From Ferdinandcohnia sp047238305 (GTDB taxonomy: Bacteria; Bacillota; Bacilli; Bacillales; Bacillaceae_L): 64,000 nucleotides of DNA. The stretch lies in the NCBI RefSeq assembly GCF_047238305.1, contig NZ_JBDFMO010000001.1:1178001-1242000 (forward strand). The letters are read 5' to 3'. Shown piece by piece: positions 35,469 to 44,738 of the stretch. A program made the translations under genes and the position numbers. Position 1 is the first letter of the stretch. The number at the start of each line of letters is the position of its first letter. The notes beneath the pieces were generated by a model, which worked only from the letters and a program-made list of their open reading frames with translations, had not been told where the DNA came from and did no database searches.

Positions 35469-36290
35469 ATGAGCAAAAACGATGGTATTTACGATGATTT
35501 ATCAAAGGACATGACGTATGGAGATTATCTTCAGTTAGATTCTTTACTTTCAAGCCAGCATCGACTGTCTGAACATCATGATGAGATGCTGTTTATCATC
35601 ATTCACCAAACAAGTGAGCTGTGGATGAAGCTTATTTTACATGAGGTCAATGCGGCAAAAGCGTCTATTTTAAAAAATGACCTTGAGCCTGCGTTTAAAA
35701 TGTTATCAAGGGTCTCACGCATTCAGCAGCAATTGATTCAATCATGGGATGTTCTATCAACATTAACTCCATCAGAGTATATGGAATTTAGAGGTGAACT
35801 CGGAAAATCCTCAGGCTTCCAGTCCTATCAAAATCGGCTAATTGAATTTGCGTTAGGACATAAAAAGCCAAATGTACTCGGTGTATATAAGCATCAACCT
35901 GAAGTTTACAAGCAGGTTGAGGCTGCGCTCAGAGAAAAGAGTATTTATGATGCGGCAATTCTTGCCCTTTCAAAGAGAGGCTTTACGATTGACAAAACCT
36001 GCCTTGAAAGGGATTGGACGGAGGATTATAAGGCAAGCGAAAGCATCGAACATGCTTGGCTTGAAGTCTATCAAAATGTGGATAAATATTGGGATTTCTA
36101 CGAGCTTGCGGAGAAGCTAGTGGATATTGAATCCCATCAACAGAAATGGTGCTACAACCATATGATTACCGTCGAACGAATTATCGGGTACAAGAGGGGG
36201 ACAGGTGGCTCAGCAGGTGTCGAGTATTTGAAGCAGGTCATGAACCATCGGTTTTTCCCGGAATTGTGGAATATACGGACGAGACTATAG
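35469..36290 (+). CDS. kynA: Tryptophan 2,3-dioxygenase
   Basis: Haem enzyme opening the indole ring of tryptophan to N-formylkynurenine, 273 residues. Family motifs are MTYGDYLQLDSLLSSQHRLSEHHDEMLFI, HQTSELWMKLILHE, FRGELGKSSGFQSYQNR and HMITVERIIGYKRGTGGSAGVEYL. The ATG at 35469 sits 6 nt after AAAGGAG; the ATG at 35463 is too close to it. The usual partners kynU and kynB are not beside it, and a small acetyltransferase follows in the same direction. Confidence 0.95.
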   Translation: MSKNDGIYDDLSKDMTYGDYLQLDSLLSSQHRLSEHHDEMLFIIIHQTSELWMKLILHEVNAAKASILKNDLEPAFKMLSRVSRIQQQLIQSWDVLSTLTPSEYMEFRGELGKSSGFQSYQNRLIEFALGHKKPNVLGVYKHQPEVYKQVEAALREKSIYDAAILALSKRGFTIDKTCLERDWTEDYKASESIEHAWLEVYQNVDKYWDFYELAEKLVDIESHQQKWCYNHMITVERIIGYKRGTGGSAGVEYLKQVMNHRFFPELWNIRTRL

Positions 36291-36307
36291 AGGAGTATAA
36301 CTCAAAA

Positions 36308-36781
36308 ATGGACATTCAAATTCGAGAGGTTTCAAAAGAGGAAGAAGAGGTCATGCATAACCTCATGCAATTTTATATATACGAATTTACAAAGTATATG
36401 AGTACGATAAGGATAAAAGATGATGGTTGTTTTGACAGGTTTAATCTTGATGATTATTGGACGGGTCGAAACCATCACGCTTATTTTGTAAGAGTGGATG
36501 GTTTGCTTGCAGGCTTTGTATTAATGCAAAGCGAAACAGAAGAGGAACCTAATTCGATAGAAGAATTTTTTATTATGAGAGGTTATGAGGGAAAAGGAAT
36601 TGGGTCAAATGTTGCCGAGCAAATCTTTGCTATGTTTCCTGGAAGGTGGCATGTGAGACAGTCAGAGAAGAATGAGCGAGCCCGGGCGTTTTGGAGAAAT
36701 ATTATTTCAAAAAGTACAAAGGGTAACTTTACGGAACGATTTGATGAAAGAAACTGTTCGATTCAGGAGTTTACCATATAA
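36308..36781 (+). CDS. GNAT-family acetyltransferase
   Basis: A 157-residue GNAT protein starting MDIQIREVSKEEEEVMHNLMQFY. The acetyl-CoA loop is RGYEGKGIGSNVAEQIF and the C-terminal part contains NERARAFWRNII. The ATG at 36308 follows AGGAG by about 11 nt. A longer in-frame extension (to 36146) would overlap kynA and is not likely. It lies 17 bp after kynA, so it is probably co-transcribed; the substrate is unknown. Confidence 0.83.
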   Translation: MDIQIREVSKEEEEVMHNLMQFYIYEFTKYMSTIRIKDDGCFDRFNLDDYWTGRNHHAYFVRVDGLLAGFVLMQSETEEEPNSIEEFFIMRGYEGKGIGSNVAEQIFAMFPGRWHVRQSEKNERARAFWRNIISKSTKGNFTERFDERNCSIQEFTI

Positions 36782-36789
36782 GTTGTCTA

Positions 36790-36830
36790 GATAAAAAAGG
36801 AGTTTACCGCGAGGAGAACTCCTTATTTAA
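36790..36830. terminator. Terminator between convergent acetyltransferase genes
   Basis: AAGGAGTT (36797-36804) pairs with AACTCCTT (36817-36824). An A-run on the left and a T-rich right side allow use in both directions. Confidence 0.75.
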
Positions 36831-37659
36831 TGACAAAATGATCAAACGGCAAGTAATAAACGGGGTAATGATCTAGCTGTTCAAAGCCAACCTTCTTTGC
36901 AATCGCAATGGAGTCCTTGCGAAATGACTCTGTTGTCCAGTGCGGGTTTCCGCCTCGACTCAGACATTCCTTAATAAAGGCTCTTGCCATTACTGTAGCA
37001 AGTCCTTTTCTGCGATGACTTGGGTCATATGTGTTAATTCCAATCTCGTATTCATTTTTCGACACAAAAACAGACAAACACGTTCCGATAATAGTTGACC
37101 CATGGACGACGGCACATCCCAAGCCTTTTTGAAAGAATGTATCCAAGGATTCTCCCCAAAACTTCGTGATTTCATTTTTAACGATGTTGCTTTCATCCCA
37201 ATCAATAAGGTCCTTATTAATTACTTTTAACTCATAGCCCTCAGGAATTACCCTCGTATCGTTTGGGGTAAACCATTCTTTATGAAAAACAAAAGGAACA
37301 CGTTCACCTTTCAGTAGAGGAACTCGTGTGAAAATGGATTCAATAGATCCATTCCATTGATGATTTGGATAGATTTCGAGATTTAATGTATCTTCCTCAG
37401 GGAGTGCCTCGACCCTGATCACGGATGCAATATATTCCTCAAGTTCAGAATTAAACTCCTGATTATCAACTTTTCCACAAAGATAGAACATCTCATTTTT
37501 CGCCCAAATAAAGACTGTTTCGGGGTGATTCTGATTGTCTACAAAAATCTCTCCTGGATTGTTCCCATCAATAACACCATTAATAACTGGATGGTTCGCT
37601 AAGCCCGGAAGAAGTGGTTTTACTAGTTTGAAATTCACTTTTTTTAGCTTAACAATCAT
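36823..37659 (-). CDS. GNAT-like acetyltransferase, two-domain form
   Basis: A 278-residue protein with an N-terminal domain of unknown detail (about 1-130) and a C-terminal GNAT fold (EIGINTYDPSHRRKGLATVMARAFIKECLSRGG, then SIAIAKKVGFEQLDHYPVYYLPF). This layout matches the long Bacillus GNAT group (PF12746-like). GTGGGGTAA precedes the ATG. The substrate is unknown; it may be a detoxifying or protein-modifying enzyme. Single gene, divergent from scrR. Confidence 0.78.
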   Translation of the reverse strand: MIVKLKKVNFKLVKPLLPGLANHPVINGVIDGNNPGEIFVDNQNHPETVFIWAKNEMFYLCGKVDNQEFNSELEEYIASVIRVEALPEEDTLNLEIYPNHQWNGSIESIFTRVPLLKGERVPFVFHKEWFTPNDTRVIPEGYELKVINKDLIDWDESNIVKNEITKFWGESLDTFFQKGLGCAVVHGSTIIGTCLSVFVSKNEYEIGINTYDPSHRRKGLATVMARAFIKECLSRGGNPHWTTESFRKDSIAIAKKVGFEQLDHYPVYYLPFDHFVIK

Positions 37660-37824
37660 TTACCCCACGACCTTTTCCAATTCAAATACCCTTGTATATT
37701 CATTTTATTATAATGGATTCCAACATCCTAAAGAATAAATATTTTTCGAAGTTACTAAAATTCCTTTTGTACTTGAAAGAATTGTGTAAAATAAAGAGGA
37801 ATGAACTGTACTGGAGGAAATGTC

Positions 37825-38811
37825 ATGGTGACGATGAAGGAAATTGCGAGACTGGCGAATGTGTCGAGTGCGACTGTTTCGCGCGTGCTGAACAATTCAG
37901 GGTATGTAAGTGATGATGTTCGCAAGCGTATTTTAAAAATTATAGAGGAAACAGGCTATATACCAAGTGAGCACGCAAAAGCATTGCGGACCAAGCAATC
38001 CAATGTCATTGGTGTCATTTTACCAAAGCTGAGCACAGAAACAGCAAGTAGGATCGTTAATGGAATCAGTGAAGAACTTGCAAAACACGGCTATCAAATC
38101 TTACTTACAAATACAAATTTGGATCCGAGAAAAGAAATCGAATATGTGAAACTTTTAAAAAGCAAACAGGTTGATGGGATTATTTTGCTTGCAACTAATC
38201 GAGGCGAGGAACTGTTAGAGGAGATCCAAAAACTACGCATTCCATTTGTTGCGACTGGTCAGGAGATGGAGGGGATACCTTCTGTCATTAATAATAACTT
38301 TCAAGCAGCAAAGGAAATCACGAATCTGTTAATAGAAAAAGGTCATCGGAGTATTGCATTTATTGGTGTAGATGAGACGGATTATGAGGTTGGATACAAG
38401 CGGAAAGCCGGATACTTAGCAGCATTGGAAGAAAATCAGCTACCTGTCGTCAACAAATGGCTCGGAAAAGCAGAATTTACAATCGAGTCAGGATATTCGA
38501 CAGCTAAGAAAATTTTTGAAGCTTCTACCGAAAAACCAACTGCCATTGTGGCTGTAACTGACCGTTTGGCGATTGGAGCAATGGAATATTTAAAAGAACA
38601 GGGCTTGGAGGTTCCGAATGATGTAGCCTTAACCGGTATGGGTGCATCTGATTTATCAAGGTATGTTTCTCCAAAATTAACGACCGTTGATTTTCTTAGT
38701 GAGTATACAGGCGCTGAGGCAGCTAAGACATTGTTAGAAATTTTACAGGAAGGGACTTCCATAGAAAAAAAACAAATCGACTATAGACTAATAATTCGAG
38801 ATAGTATATAA
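37825..38811 (+). CDS. scrR: LacI-family sucrose operon repressor
   Basis: A 328-residue LacI-type regulator with the DNA-binding domain MVTMKEIARLANVSSATVSRVLNNSGYVSDDVRKRIL, hinge YIPSEHAKALRTKQSNVIGVI and a sugar-binding core. The ATG at 37825 follows GGAGG by 7 nt. It is followed by three palindromic operators and scrA-scrB-scrK, so it should repress sucrose uptake until sucrose-6-P or fructose is sensed. It lies in the same direction as the structural genes, with the operators in between. Confidence 0.9.
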   Translation: MVTMKEIARLANVSSATVSRVLNNSGYVSDDVRKRILKIIEETGYIPSEHAKALRTKQSNVIGVILPKLSTETASRIVNGISEELAKHGYQILLTNTNLDPRKEIEYVKLLKSKQVDGIILLATNRGEELLEEIQKLRIPFVATGQEMEGIPSVINNNFQAAKEITNLLIEKGHRSIAFIGVDETDYEVGYKRKAGYLAALEENQLPVVNKWLGKAEFTIESGYSTAKKIFEASTEKPTAIVAVTDRLAIGAMEYLKEQGLEVPNDVALTGMGASDLSRYVSPKLTTVDFLSEYTGAEAAKTLLEILQEGTSIEKKQIDYRLIIRDSI

Positions 38812-38827
38812 TCAATCTCGTAACGAA

Positions 38828-38845
38828 TGTGTAATCGATTACACA
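38828..38845. promoter_or_regulatory. ScrR operator O1
   Basis: TGTGTAATCGATTACACA, a perfect 18 bp palindrome typical of LacI-family operators with a central CG. Confidence 0.85.
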
Positions 38846-38876
38846 AAAGAACCTTTAAATTTTTTTAACGGAATGT

Positions 38877-38888
38877 GTAATCGATTAC
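38877..38888. promoter_or_regulatory. ScrR operator O2
   Basis: GTAATCGATTAC, a repeat of the O1 core, with its centre 46 bp downstream of the O1 centre. Confidence 0.8.
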
Positions 38889-38907
38889 CTATTCTTTAGA
38901 TGCATAT

Positions 38908-38919
38908 GTAATCGATTCC
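38908..38919. promoter_or_regulatory. ScrR operator O3 (imperfect)
   Basis: GTAATCGATTCC shares ten of twelve bases with the operator core; its centre is 31 bp after that of O2 and it lies just upstream of scrA. Confidence 0.7.
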
Positions 38920-38951
38920 ATACAGACAATATTTTTTAGGGGTGATTCTAA

Positions 38952-40358
38952 ATGTCAGAAAATCGTCGAATTGCAGAAGAAATTATCGAAGCAGTTGGGG
39001 GGAAAGAAAACATTCTTTCTGCTGCACACTGTGCAACAAGATTACGAATTATGGTTCAAGACAAAGAAAAAATCAACCAGGAAAAGGTTGAAAATGTAGA
39101 TAAGGTTAAAGGTGCATTCTTTAACTCTGGTCAGTTCCAAGTCATCCTTGGTACGGGAACAGTAAATCGGATTTATGAAGAGGTTGAAAAGATTGGAATT
39201 GAAACAACTACAAAATCAGATCAATCAAAAGAGGCGGCGAAAAGCGGAAATGCTTTTCAACGTGCAGTTCGCTCATTCGGTGACGTGTTTGTCCCAATCA
39301 TACCTGCACTAGTTGCAACAGGTCTGTTCATGGGTGTTCGTGGATTAGTGATGCAAGAGCAAATTCTAGCATGGTTTGGTTTAACACCCGCGGATATCCC
39401 TCAAAACTTTATTTTATTTACACAAATCTTAACAGATACAGCCTTTATTTTCTTACCTGCTCTGGTCGCATGGTCCACATTCCGTGTGTTTGGGGGTAAT
39501 CCAACGATCGGACTTATACTTGGTTTAATGCTTGTTAGCCCTTCCTTGCCAAATGCATGGGGAGTTGCAGGCGGTGACGTTGAACCTATCAAATTCTTTG
39601 GATTCATACCAGTAGTTGGTTACCAGGGTTCCGTTATTCCGGCTTTTATCACTGGTATTGTTGGGGCAAAGCTTGAAAAATGGATCCGTAAACGTGTTCC
39701 AGAAGCACTAGATTTAATTGTGACTCCATTTTTAACATTACTCATCATGATTGCATTAGCTCTATTTGCAATCGGACCAGTGTTCCATACAGTTGAAAAT
39801 GTCATATTAGATGCAACAGTGGCTGTACTTGAATGGCCATTTGGTTTAGCAGGATTAATCATTGGATTCCTTAATCAGATTATTGTTGTTACAGGTGTCC
39901 ACCACGTCTTTAACCTATTAGAAATTCAATTACTTGAAAAATTCGGATTCAACCCATATAACGCCATTGTCACGTGTGCAACGGCAGCTCAAGGTGGAGC
40001 GGCTTTAGCCGTAGGATTAAAAACAAAATCAGTAAAATTAAAAGCTTTAGCCTTACCATCTACCTTATCTGCATTCTTAGGAATAACAGAGCCTGCGATT
40101 TTCGGGGTTAACCTTCGTTATGTGAAACCATTTATCATGGGACTCATCGGCGGTGGTGTTGGAGGCTTCTTAGCTTCAATCCTTGGTCTTAAGGCGACCG
40201 GAATGGCAATCACGGTAATCCCGGGTACATTGCTATATTTAAACGGACAAATATTACTTTATATCCTAGTGAACGTAGTAGCCATTGCTGTTGCCTTCGT
40301 TCTTACTTGGATGTTCGGGTACTCAGATAAAATGCAAGAAAAAACAGAAGGCAAGTAA
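38952..40358 (+). CDS. scrA: Sucrose PTS EIIBC
   Basis: Sucrose-specific phosphotransferase permease, 468 residues. The N-terminal EIIB has the phosphorylated Cys in AAHCATRLRIMV; the rest is EIIC with about ten membrane segments (RSFGDVFVPIIPALVATGLFMG, VTGVHHVFNLLEIQLL, FLGITEPAIFGVNLRYVKPF). No EIIA domain is fused, so it should borrow the glucose-type EIIA. It imports sucrose as sucrose-6-phosphate. GGGGTG precedes the ATG. Confidence 0.93.
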   Translation: MSENRRIAEEIIEAVGGKENILSAAHCATRLRIMVQDKEKINQEKVENVDKVKGAFFNSGQFQVILGTGTVNRIYEEVEKIGIETTTKSDQSKEAAKSGNAFQRAVRSFGDVFVPIIPALVATGLFMGVRGLVMQEQILAWFGLTPADIPQNFILFTQILTDTAFIFLPALVAWSTFRVFGGNPTIGLILGLMLVSPSLPNAWGVAGGDVEPIKFFGFIPVVGYQGSVIPAFITGIVGAKLEKWIRKRVPEALDLIVTPFLTLLIMIALALFAIGPVFHTVENVILDATVAVLEWPFGLAGLIIGFLNQIIVVTGVHHVFNLLEIQLLEKFGFNPYNAIVTCATAAQGGAALAVGLKTKSVKLKALALPSTLSAFLGITEPAIFGVNLRYVKPFIMGLIGGGVGGFLASILGLKATGMAITVIPGTLLYLNGQILLYILVNVVAIAVAFVLTWMFGYSDKMQEKTEGK

Positions 40359-40370
40359 TCACTTGCCTTC
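40347..40370 (+). other. Hairpin at the scrA/scrB junction
   Basis: GAAGGCAAGT (40347-40356) and ACTTGCCTTC (40361-40370) form a perfect 10 bp stem with a 4-nt loop overlapping the scrA stop codon. Only three T follow, so it is more likely an mRNA-processing or stability element than a terminator. Confidence 0.6.
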
Positions 40371-40389
40371 TTTACGTAAGGAGTTCATC

Positions 40390-41829
40390 ATGAATCAGCA
40401 CGAATTAATCGAAAAAGCAAATCAGGAAGTTGAGCGAAATAGGGAGAAAGTCGAAAGTGACCCATATCGTATGAAATTTCATTTAATGCCACCTGTTGGT
40501 TTGTTAAATGATCCGAACGGGTTTATTCAGTATAAAGGTGTATACCATTTGTTTTACCAATGGAATCCCTTTGAAACGGCACACGGTTCGAAGTTTTGGG
40601 GACATTACACCTCAAAAGACCTTGTGAATTGGGAACACGAGCCGATTGCACTTGCCCCAAGTGAGTGGTTTGAGAAAAATGGCTGTTATTCGGGAAGTGC
40701 AATTGAGCATGACGGAAAAATGGTGTTATTTTATACAGGGAATGTGAAAAACGAAGAGAGCGAACGTGAGACTTATCAATGTATGGCGGTCTCAAGTGAT
40801 GGCTACACTTTCGAGAAAATGGGACCAGTCATCCATCTTCCTGAAGGCTATACAGCCCATTTTCGTGACCCAAAGGTTTGGAAAAGAGAAGATACGTGGT
40901 ACATGGTGCTGGGTGCACAAGATATTGACGAACAAGGGAAGGTCGTTCTTTATTCCTCACAGAACTTAAAAGATTGGGAATTTCACGGAGCCATTACAGG
41001 TTCGGAAATCAACGGATTAGGACCGTTTGGATATATGTGGGAATGTCCTGATCTTTTTGAATTGGATGGTAAAGATGTTCTCCTTGTTTCTCCACAAGGG
41101 ATTGAGCCAGAAGGTGATTTGTATCATAATTTATTCCAAGCGGGCTATTTTGTGGGAGAGTTGGATTATGAAAAGCCATCTTATCAGCATGGTGCTTTTA
41201 CTGAATTAGATCGTGGTTTTGACTTCTATGCTCCCCAAACCACCATTGATGAAAAAGGACGAAGACTTCTTTTTGCATGGATGGGAATGACCGATGATTT
41301 TGAAAAATATCAGCCGACGATTGAAAACGGCTGGATTCATGCGATGACAGTGCCACGTGTTCTTTCACTTAAAGGTGAAAAAGTTATCCAACAACCTGTA
41401 GAAGAACTAAAGCAGTTACGAAAAAACGAAGTATCGTATCAAAATGTTCAAGTCCATAAAGAGATTGTATCACTCGATAACATACAAGGCACATCGATGG
41501 AACTGCTCATTGACGGAATTTCGTACCATTCAGATTCATTTGAAATCACATTCAGAGGGGCTACGAGCTTTTTTTATTCCGCAAAAGAAAATAAAATGAG
41601 TCTTCATCGAAAGAACTTTAAAGATGGGCGTGTGGAATCACGGCATTGTCAGATTTATGGGATTAAAAAGCTACACGTGTTTTTGGATAATTCCTCAATT
41701 GAGATTTTTGTGAATGATGGAGAGGAAGTTTTTACAGCACGATTTTACCCAAGTACGAAAAATGAGTCCATTTCTTTTAAAGCGGAAGGGAATCTTCAAT
41801 TTAATATAAAGAAATGGGATTTGGCTTGA
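40390..41829 (+). CDS. scrB: Sucrose-6-phosphate hydrolase (GH32)
   Basis: GH32 invertase, 480 residues, splitting sucrose-6-P into glucose-6-P and fructose. The nucleophile block is LLNDPNG, the transition-state stabiliser is FRDPK and the acid/base is WECPDLF. A beta-sandwich C-terminal domain follows. The ATG at 40390 lies behind AAGGAG; a longer in-frame extension into scrA is not used. The fructose released is handled by scrK downstream. Confidence 0.95.
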   Translation: MNQHELIEKANQEVERNREKVESDPYRMKFHLMPPVGLLNDPNGFIQYKGVYHLFYQWNPFETAHGSKFWGHYTSKDLVNWEHEPIALAPSEWFEKNGCYSGSAIEHDGKMVLFYTGNVKNEESERETYQCMAVSSDGYTFEKMGPVIHLPEGYTAHFRDPKVWKREDTWYMVLGAQDIDEQGKVVLYSSQNLKDWEFHGAITGSEINGLGPFGYMWECPDLFELDGKDVLLVSPQGIEPEGDLYHNLFQAGYFVGELDYEKPSYQHGAFTELDRGFDFYAPQTTIDEKGRRLLFAWMGMTDDFEKYQPTIENGWIHAMTVPRVLSLKGEKVIQQPVEELKQLRKNEVSYQNVQVHKEIVSLDNIQGTSMELLIDGISYHSDSFEITFRGATSFFYSAKENKMSLHRKNFKDGRVESRHCQIYGIKKLHVFLDNSSIEIFVNDGEEVFTARFYPSTKNESISFKAEGNLQFNIKKWDLA

Positions 41830-41961
41830 GGTATATCTTCGAATAATAAAGAAACAAGCCTGGTACCGTAAGAGAGGTTTCGAGGTACATGCTCAAGTGA
41901 AAAGTGTTCAGGGATGTATCAAGGTTTAAGCAGTCTTATAATAACGAAAGGAAGTGAAGCG

Positions 41962-42912
41962 ATGAAACAGGGAGTCATTTGTTTAGGTGAAGCTTTAATT
42001 GATTTCATTCCACTTGACCAAGACAATATACAATTTTTAAAAAGCCCAGGAGGAGCACCGGCAAATGTAGCGGTTGGAGCAGCGAGGCTTGGTGCGAAGT
42101 CCTCTTTCATTGGTAAAGTAGGGGACGATGTTCTTGGGAATTTTTTAAAACAGACCTTGGAAAATTACAATGTCCAAACGGGGACTATGTATCTTTCAAA
42201 GGAAGCTCGCACAGCTCTAACGTTTGTAACACTTGCTGAAGACGGTGAGCGAGAGTTTTCGTTTTATATTGAAAAGAGCGCGGATCGCTTTTTAACACCG
42301 GATGAGATTCCCACATCTCTTTTCGAAGAGCATAATGTGTTTCACTTCGGTTCAATTTCATTAATAGATGACCCGGCAGAATCGTCGACGAAAAAAGCAC
42401 TCCAACTGGCCAAGGAAAATGGGCTCGTCGTTTCCTATGATCCGAATTTACAACCAATGCTTTGGAAGAGTCTAGACATAGCCAAACAGAAAATAGTTTC
42501 GATGTTAAGTGAGGCGGACGTCGTTAAATTATCAGAGGTGGAGTTAGAGTTCATTACGGGTGAAACGGATATTGAACGCGGCGTTGAAAAACTAGCTGAG
42601 TACAATATTCCGCTTTTATTCATCACACTCGGCAAGGATGGTGTTCATGCTTTTTATAAGGGTGAGTCTATTTTCGTGAAAGCTCAGAAAGTGGAAAGCG
42701 TTGACACGACAGGTGCGGGAGATGCATTTGTGTCTGGATTGTTATACCAATTCAGCGAAAGAGATAAAAAGGTAACAGATTATACCTTAGACGAAATTAA
42801 AGAAATCACTACTTTTGCTAGTGTATCTGGTGCGCTTGCTGTCTCACAAAAAGGAGCGATGAGCGCATTGCCAACGATTGACCAGGTTCAAGCGTTTTTG
42901 GAAGGAAAGTAA
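41962..42912 (+). CDS. scrK: Fructokinase (PfkB family)
   Basis: Ribokinase/PfkB-type kinase, 317 residues. It opens VICLGEALIDFIP, with GGAPANVAVGAARLG as substrate motif and DTTGAGDAFVSGLL as catalytic-base/anion-hole motif. It phosphorylates the fructose released by ScrB. The ATG at 41962 follows AAAGGAAGTG. The 132 bp before it hold no clear promoter, so it is probably read with scrAB. Confidence 0.92.
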   Translation: MKQGVICLGEALIDFIPLDQDNIQFLKSPGGAPANVAVGAARLGAKSSFIGKVGDDVLGNFLKQTLENYNVQTGTMYLSKEARTALTFVTLAEDGEREFSFYIEKSADRFLTPDEIPTSLFEEHNVFHFGSISLIDDPAESSTKKALQLAKENGLVVSYDPNLQPMLWKSLDIAKQKIVSMLSEADVVKLSEVELEFITGETDIERGVEKLAEYNIPLLFITLGKDGVHAFYKGESIFVKAQKVESVDTTGAGDAFVSGLLYQFSERDKKVTDYTLDEIKEITTFASVSGALAVSQKGAMSALPTIDQVQAFLEGK

Positions 42913-42940
42913 GGTGTAGTAAAAGGGATACTGTTGGTGG

Positions 42941-43060
42941 ATTGCGTTTTAATGACCGATAATTGCGCTTTATTTTTTGGAATTGCGCATTATTTCATCC
43001 GAATTGCGCTATAATCCCAGGTATATGCGCGTTAATTTTGATAATTGCGCTTTAGCATGC
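42941..43060. repeat. Tandem array, six units of 20-21 nt (AATTGCGC type)
   Basis: ATTGCG (TATGCG in the fifth unit) recurs at 42941, 42962, 42982, 43003, 43024 and 43044, a spacing of 20-21 nt. The units are roughly AATTGCGCTTTA followed by a variable part. The array lies between scrK and its terminator and has no coding content. Confidence 0.85.
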
Positions 43061-43067
43061 TTCAACT

Positions 43068-43105
43068 AAAAAGGTGGACCCCCAACACGGGAATCCACCT
43101 TTTCT
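43068..43105. terminator. Terminator between scrK and the dipeptidase gene
   Basis: AAAGGTGGA (43070-43078) pairs with TCCACCTTT (43094-43102) around a CCCCC/CGGG inner part, with T-rich and A-rich flanks usable from both sides. Confidence 0.85.
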
Positions 43106-43106
43106 C

Positions 43107-44480
43107 TTACAATGACTTCTCTAACTCGAACCAGTATGTGCACAAAGTTTCCAATCCCTTGTCAAAATTCTCAAGATGGAAGTGTTCGTTTGGTGCATGG
43201 AAGTTTTCAGTTGGAAGTCCAAAGCCCATCAATACAATTGGAGCATGTAGAACTTCATCCAAGGTCGCGATAATTGGCAATGATCCACCACCGCGAGTAA
43301 ATGAAGTTGGTACCTTGTAAACTTCTTCGTAAGCACGGCTTGCTGCTTGAATCGCTGGATGGTCGAATGGTGTCACATATGGTGCACCCTTATCAAAAAG
43401 CTGAAGGCTAACTTCAACACCAACTGGTTTGTTTTTCTCAATATGTTGCTTTAGCTGCTCAACGATAACATCAGGATCCTGATTTGGAACAAGACGGCAT
43501 GTGATTTTTGCATGAGCTTCAGATGGAATAACAGTTTTAATACCATCACCTTGGAATCCACCGTAAATCCCATTAATATCAAGGGTTGGACGGACCCATG
43601 TTCGTTCAAGATAGCTATAGCCCTTTTCACCATAAAGAGCAGGAACACCAAGTTCTTGACGTTGTTTTTCCTCATCAAAGTTTAACGCTTCATATGCTTG
43701 CTTTTCTTCATCTGTTAATGGAAGCACATCCTCATAGAACCCTTCAAGAGTCACTTTTCCGTCCTCATTATGGAAGGTGTCCAATAATTGAACAAGCGCA
43801 TTAATTGGGTTATGTACACCACCACCGTATAGACCGGAGTGTAAGTCGCTGTTAGAACCTTTTACATCAATTTGAAGACCTGCCAGTCCCCGTACACCGT
43901 AGCAAATCGTTGGTTTTCCACGTTCGTTCATGCTTGTGTCAGAAATCACAATGACATCTGCAGCGAGCAACTCTTTATTCTCCTCAACAAAAGCAGGGAG
44001 GTTCGGGCTTCCGATTTCTTCTTCACCTTCAATACAGAATTTGAAGTTAAGCGGCAAGGTCCCTTCCGTCTTAAAAATGGTCTCTAACGCCTTCAAATGC
44101 ATGAAGGTTTGTCCCTTATCATCACTTGCTCCACGTGCAAAAATTTTATCATCGCGAATTTCCGGATCGAATGGAGGGCTGTCCCATAAATGAAGGGGGT
44201 CAACCGGCTGAACATCATAATGCCCATAAATTAATACAGTTGGTTTGCCTTCAGCATGTAGCCAGTCCCCATAAATAACGGGATGTCCTTTCGTTGGATG
44301 AATGCTGATATTCTCCATCCCAATTTTACGAAGTGCTGCTGCAACCCACTCCGCAGTTCGGTTTACGTCCTCCTTGTGGTCAGGCAAAGCACTAATGCTA
44401 GGGATTGAAAGTAGCTCAAAAAGCTCCTCTAAATGTAAGTCTCGGTTTTCTTTTAGGTAGGTTTTGATCGTTTCGTTCAA
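43107..44480 (-). CDS. M20-family dipeptidase
   Basis: A 457-residue zinc peptidase of the M20 dipeptidase group. Metal and catalytic blocks are VLIYGHYDVQPVD, RGASDDKGQ, CIEGEEEIGSPNL and SDTSMN; the dimerisation/lid domain includes GSNSDLHSGLYGGGVHNP, and the last ligand lies in HAPNEHFHLENF. The enzyme is cytoplasmic, cutting dipeptides for amino-acid recovery. Beside a peptidoglycan-sugar salvage region it could also handle stem-peptide fragments, but there is no operon link. Confidence 0.9.
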   Translation of the reverse strand: MNETIKTYLKENRDLHLEELFELLSIPSISALPDHKEDVNRTAEWVAAALRKIGMENISIHPTKGHPVIYGDWLHAEGKPTVLIYGHYDVQPVDPLHLWDSPPFDPEIRDDKIFARGASDDKGQTFMHLKALETIFKTEGTLPLNFKFCIEGEEEIGSPNLPAFVEENKELLAADVIVISDTSMNERGKPTICYGVRGLAGLQIDVKGSNSDLHSGLYGGGVHNPINALVQLLDTFHNEDGKVTLEGFYEDVLPLTDEEKQAYEALNFDEEKQRQELGVPALYGEKGYSYLERTWVRPTLDINGIYGGFQGDGIKTVIPSEAHAKITCRLVPNQDPDVIVEQLKQHIEKNKPVGVEVSLQLFDKGAPYVTPFDHPAIQAASRAYEEVYKVPTSFTRGGGSLPIIATLDEVLHAPIVLMGFGLPTENFHAPNEHFHLENFDKGLETLCTYWFELEKSL

Positions 44481-44738
44481 AGCTGTTTCCTCCTTTTCAT
44501 AAATCAGCTCTATGTCATTATTTTACATCAATTAAAAAGGCAATGGAAAGTTTCTAGACTTTGAAAGTAAAACAAAAGGACTAAAATTTAATTTCGAAAA
44601 ATGGTAATAAAGTATGAAGGTGAATTTTAAATATTTAAAGAAATGAGTATGTAAGTAAAACTAGTAGGTTTTTGTAGAATTACGCTAAAGGAAAAACTTG
44701 CTAGTTTTAAAAATGCTGAGGAAGTGGGGGAATTTATT

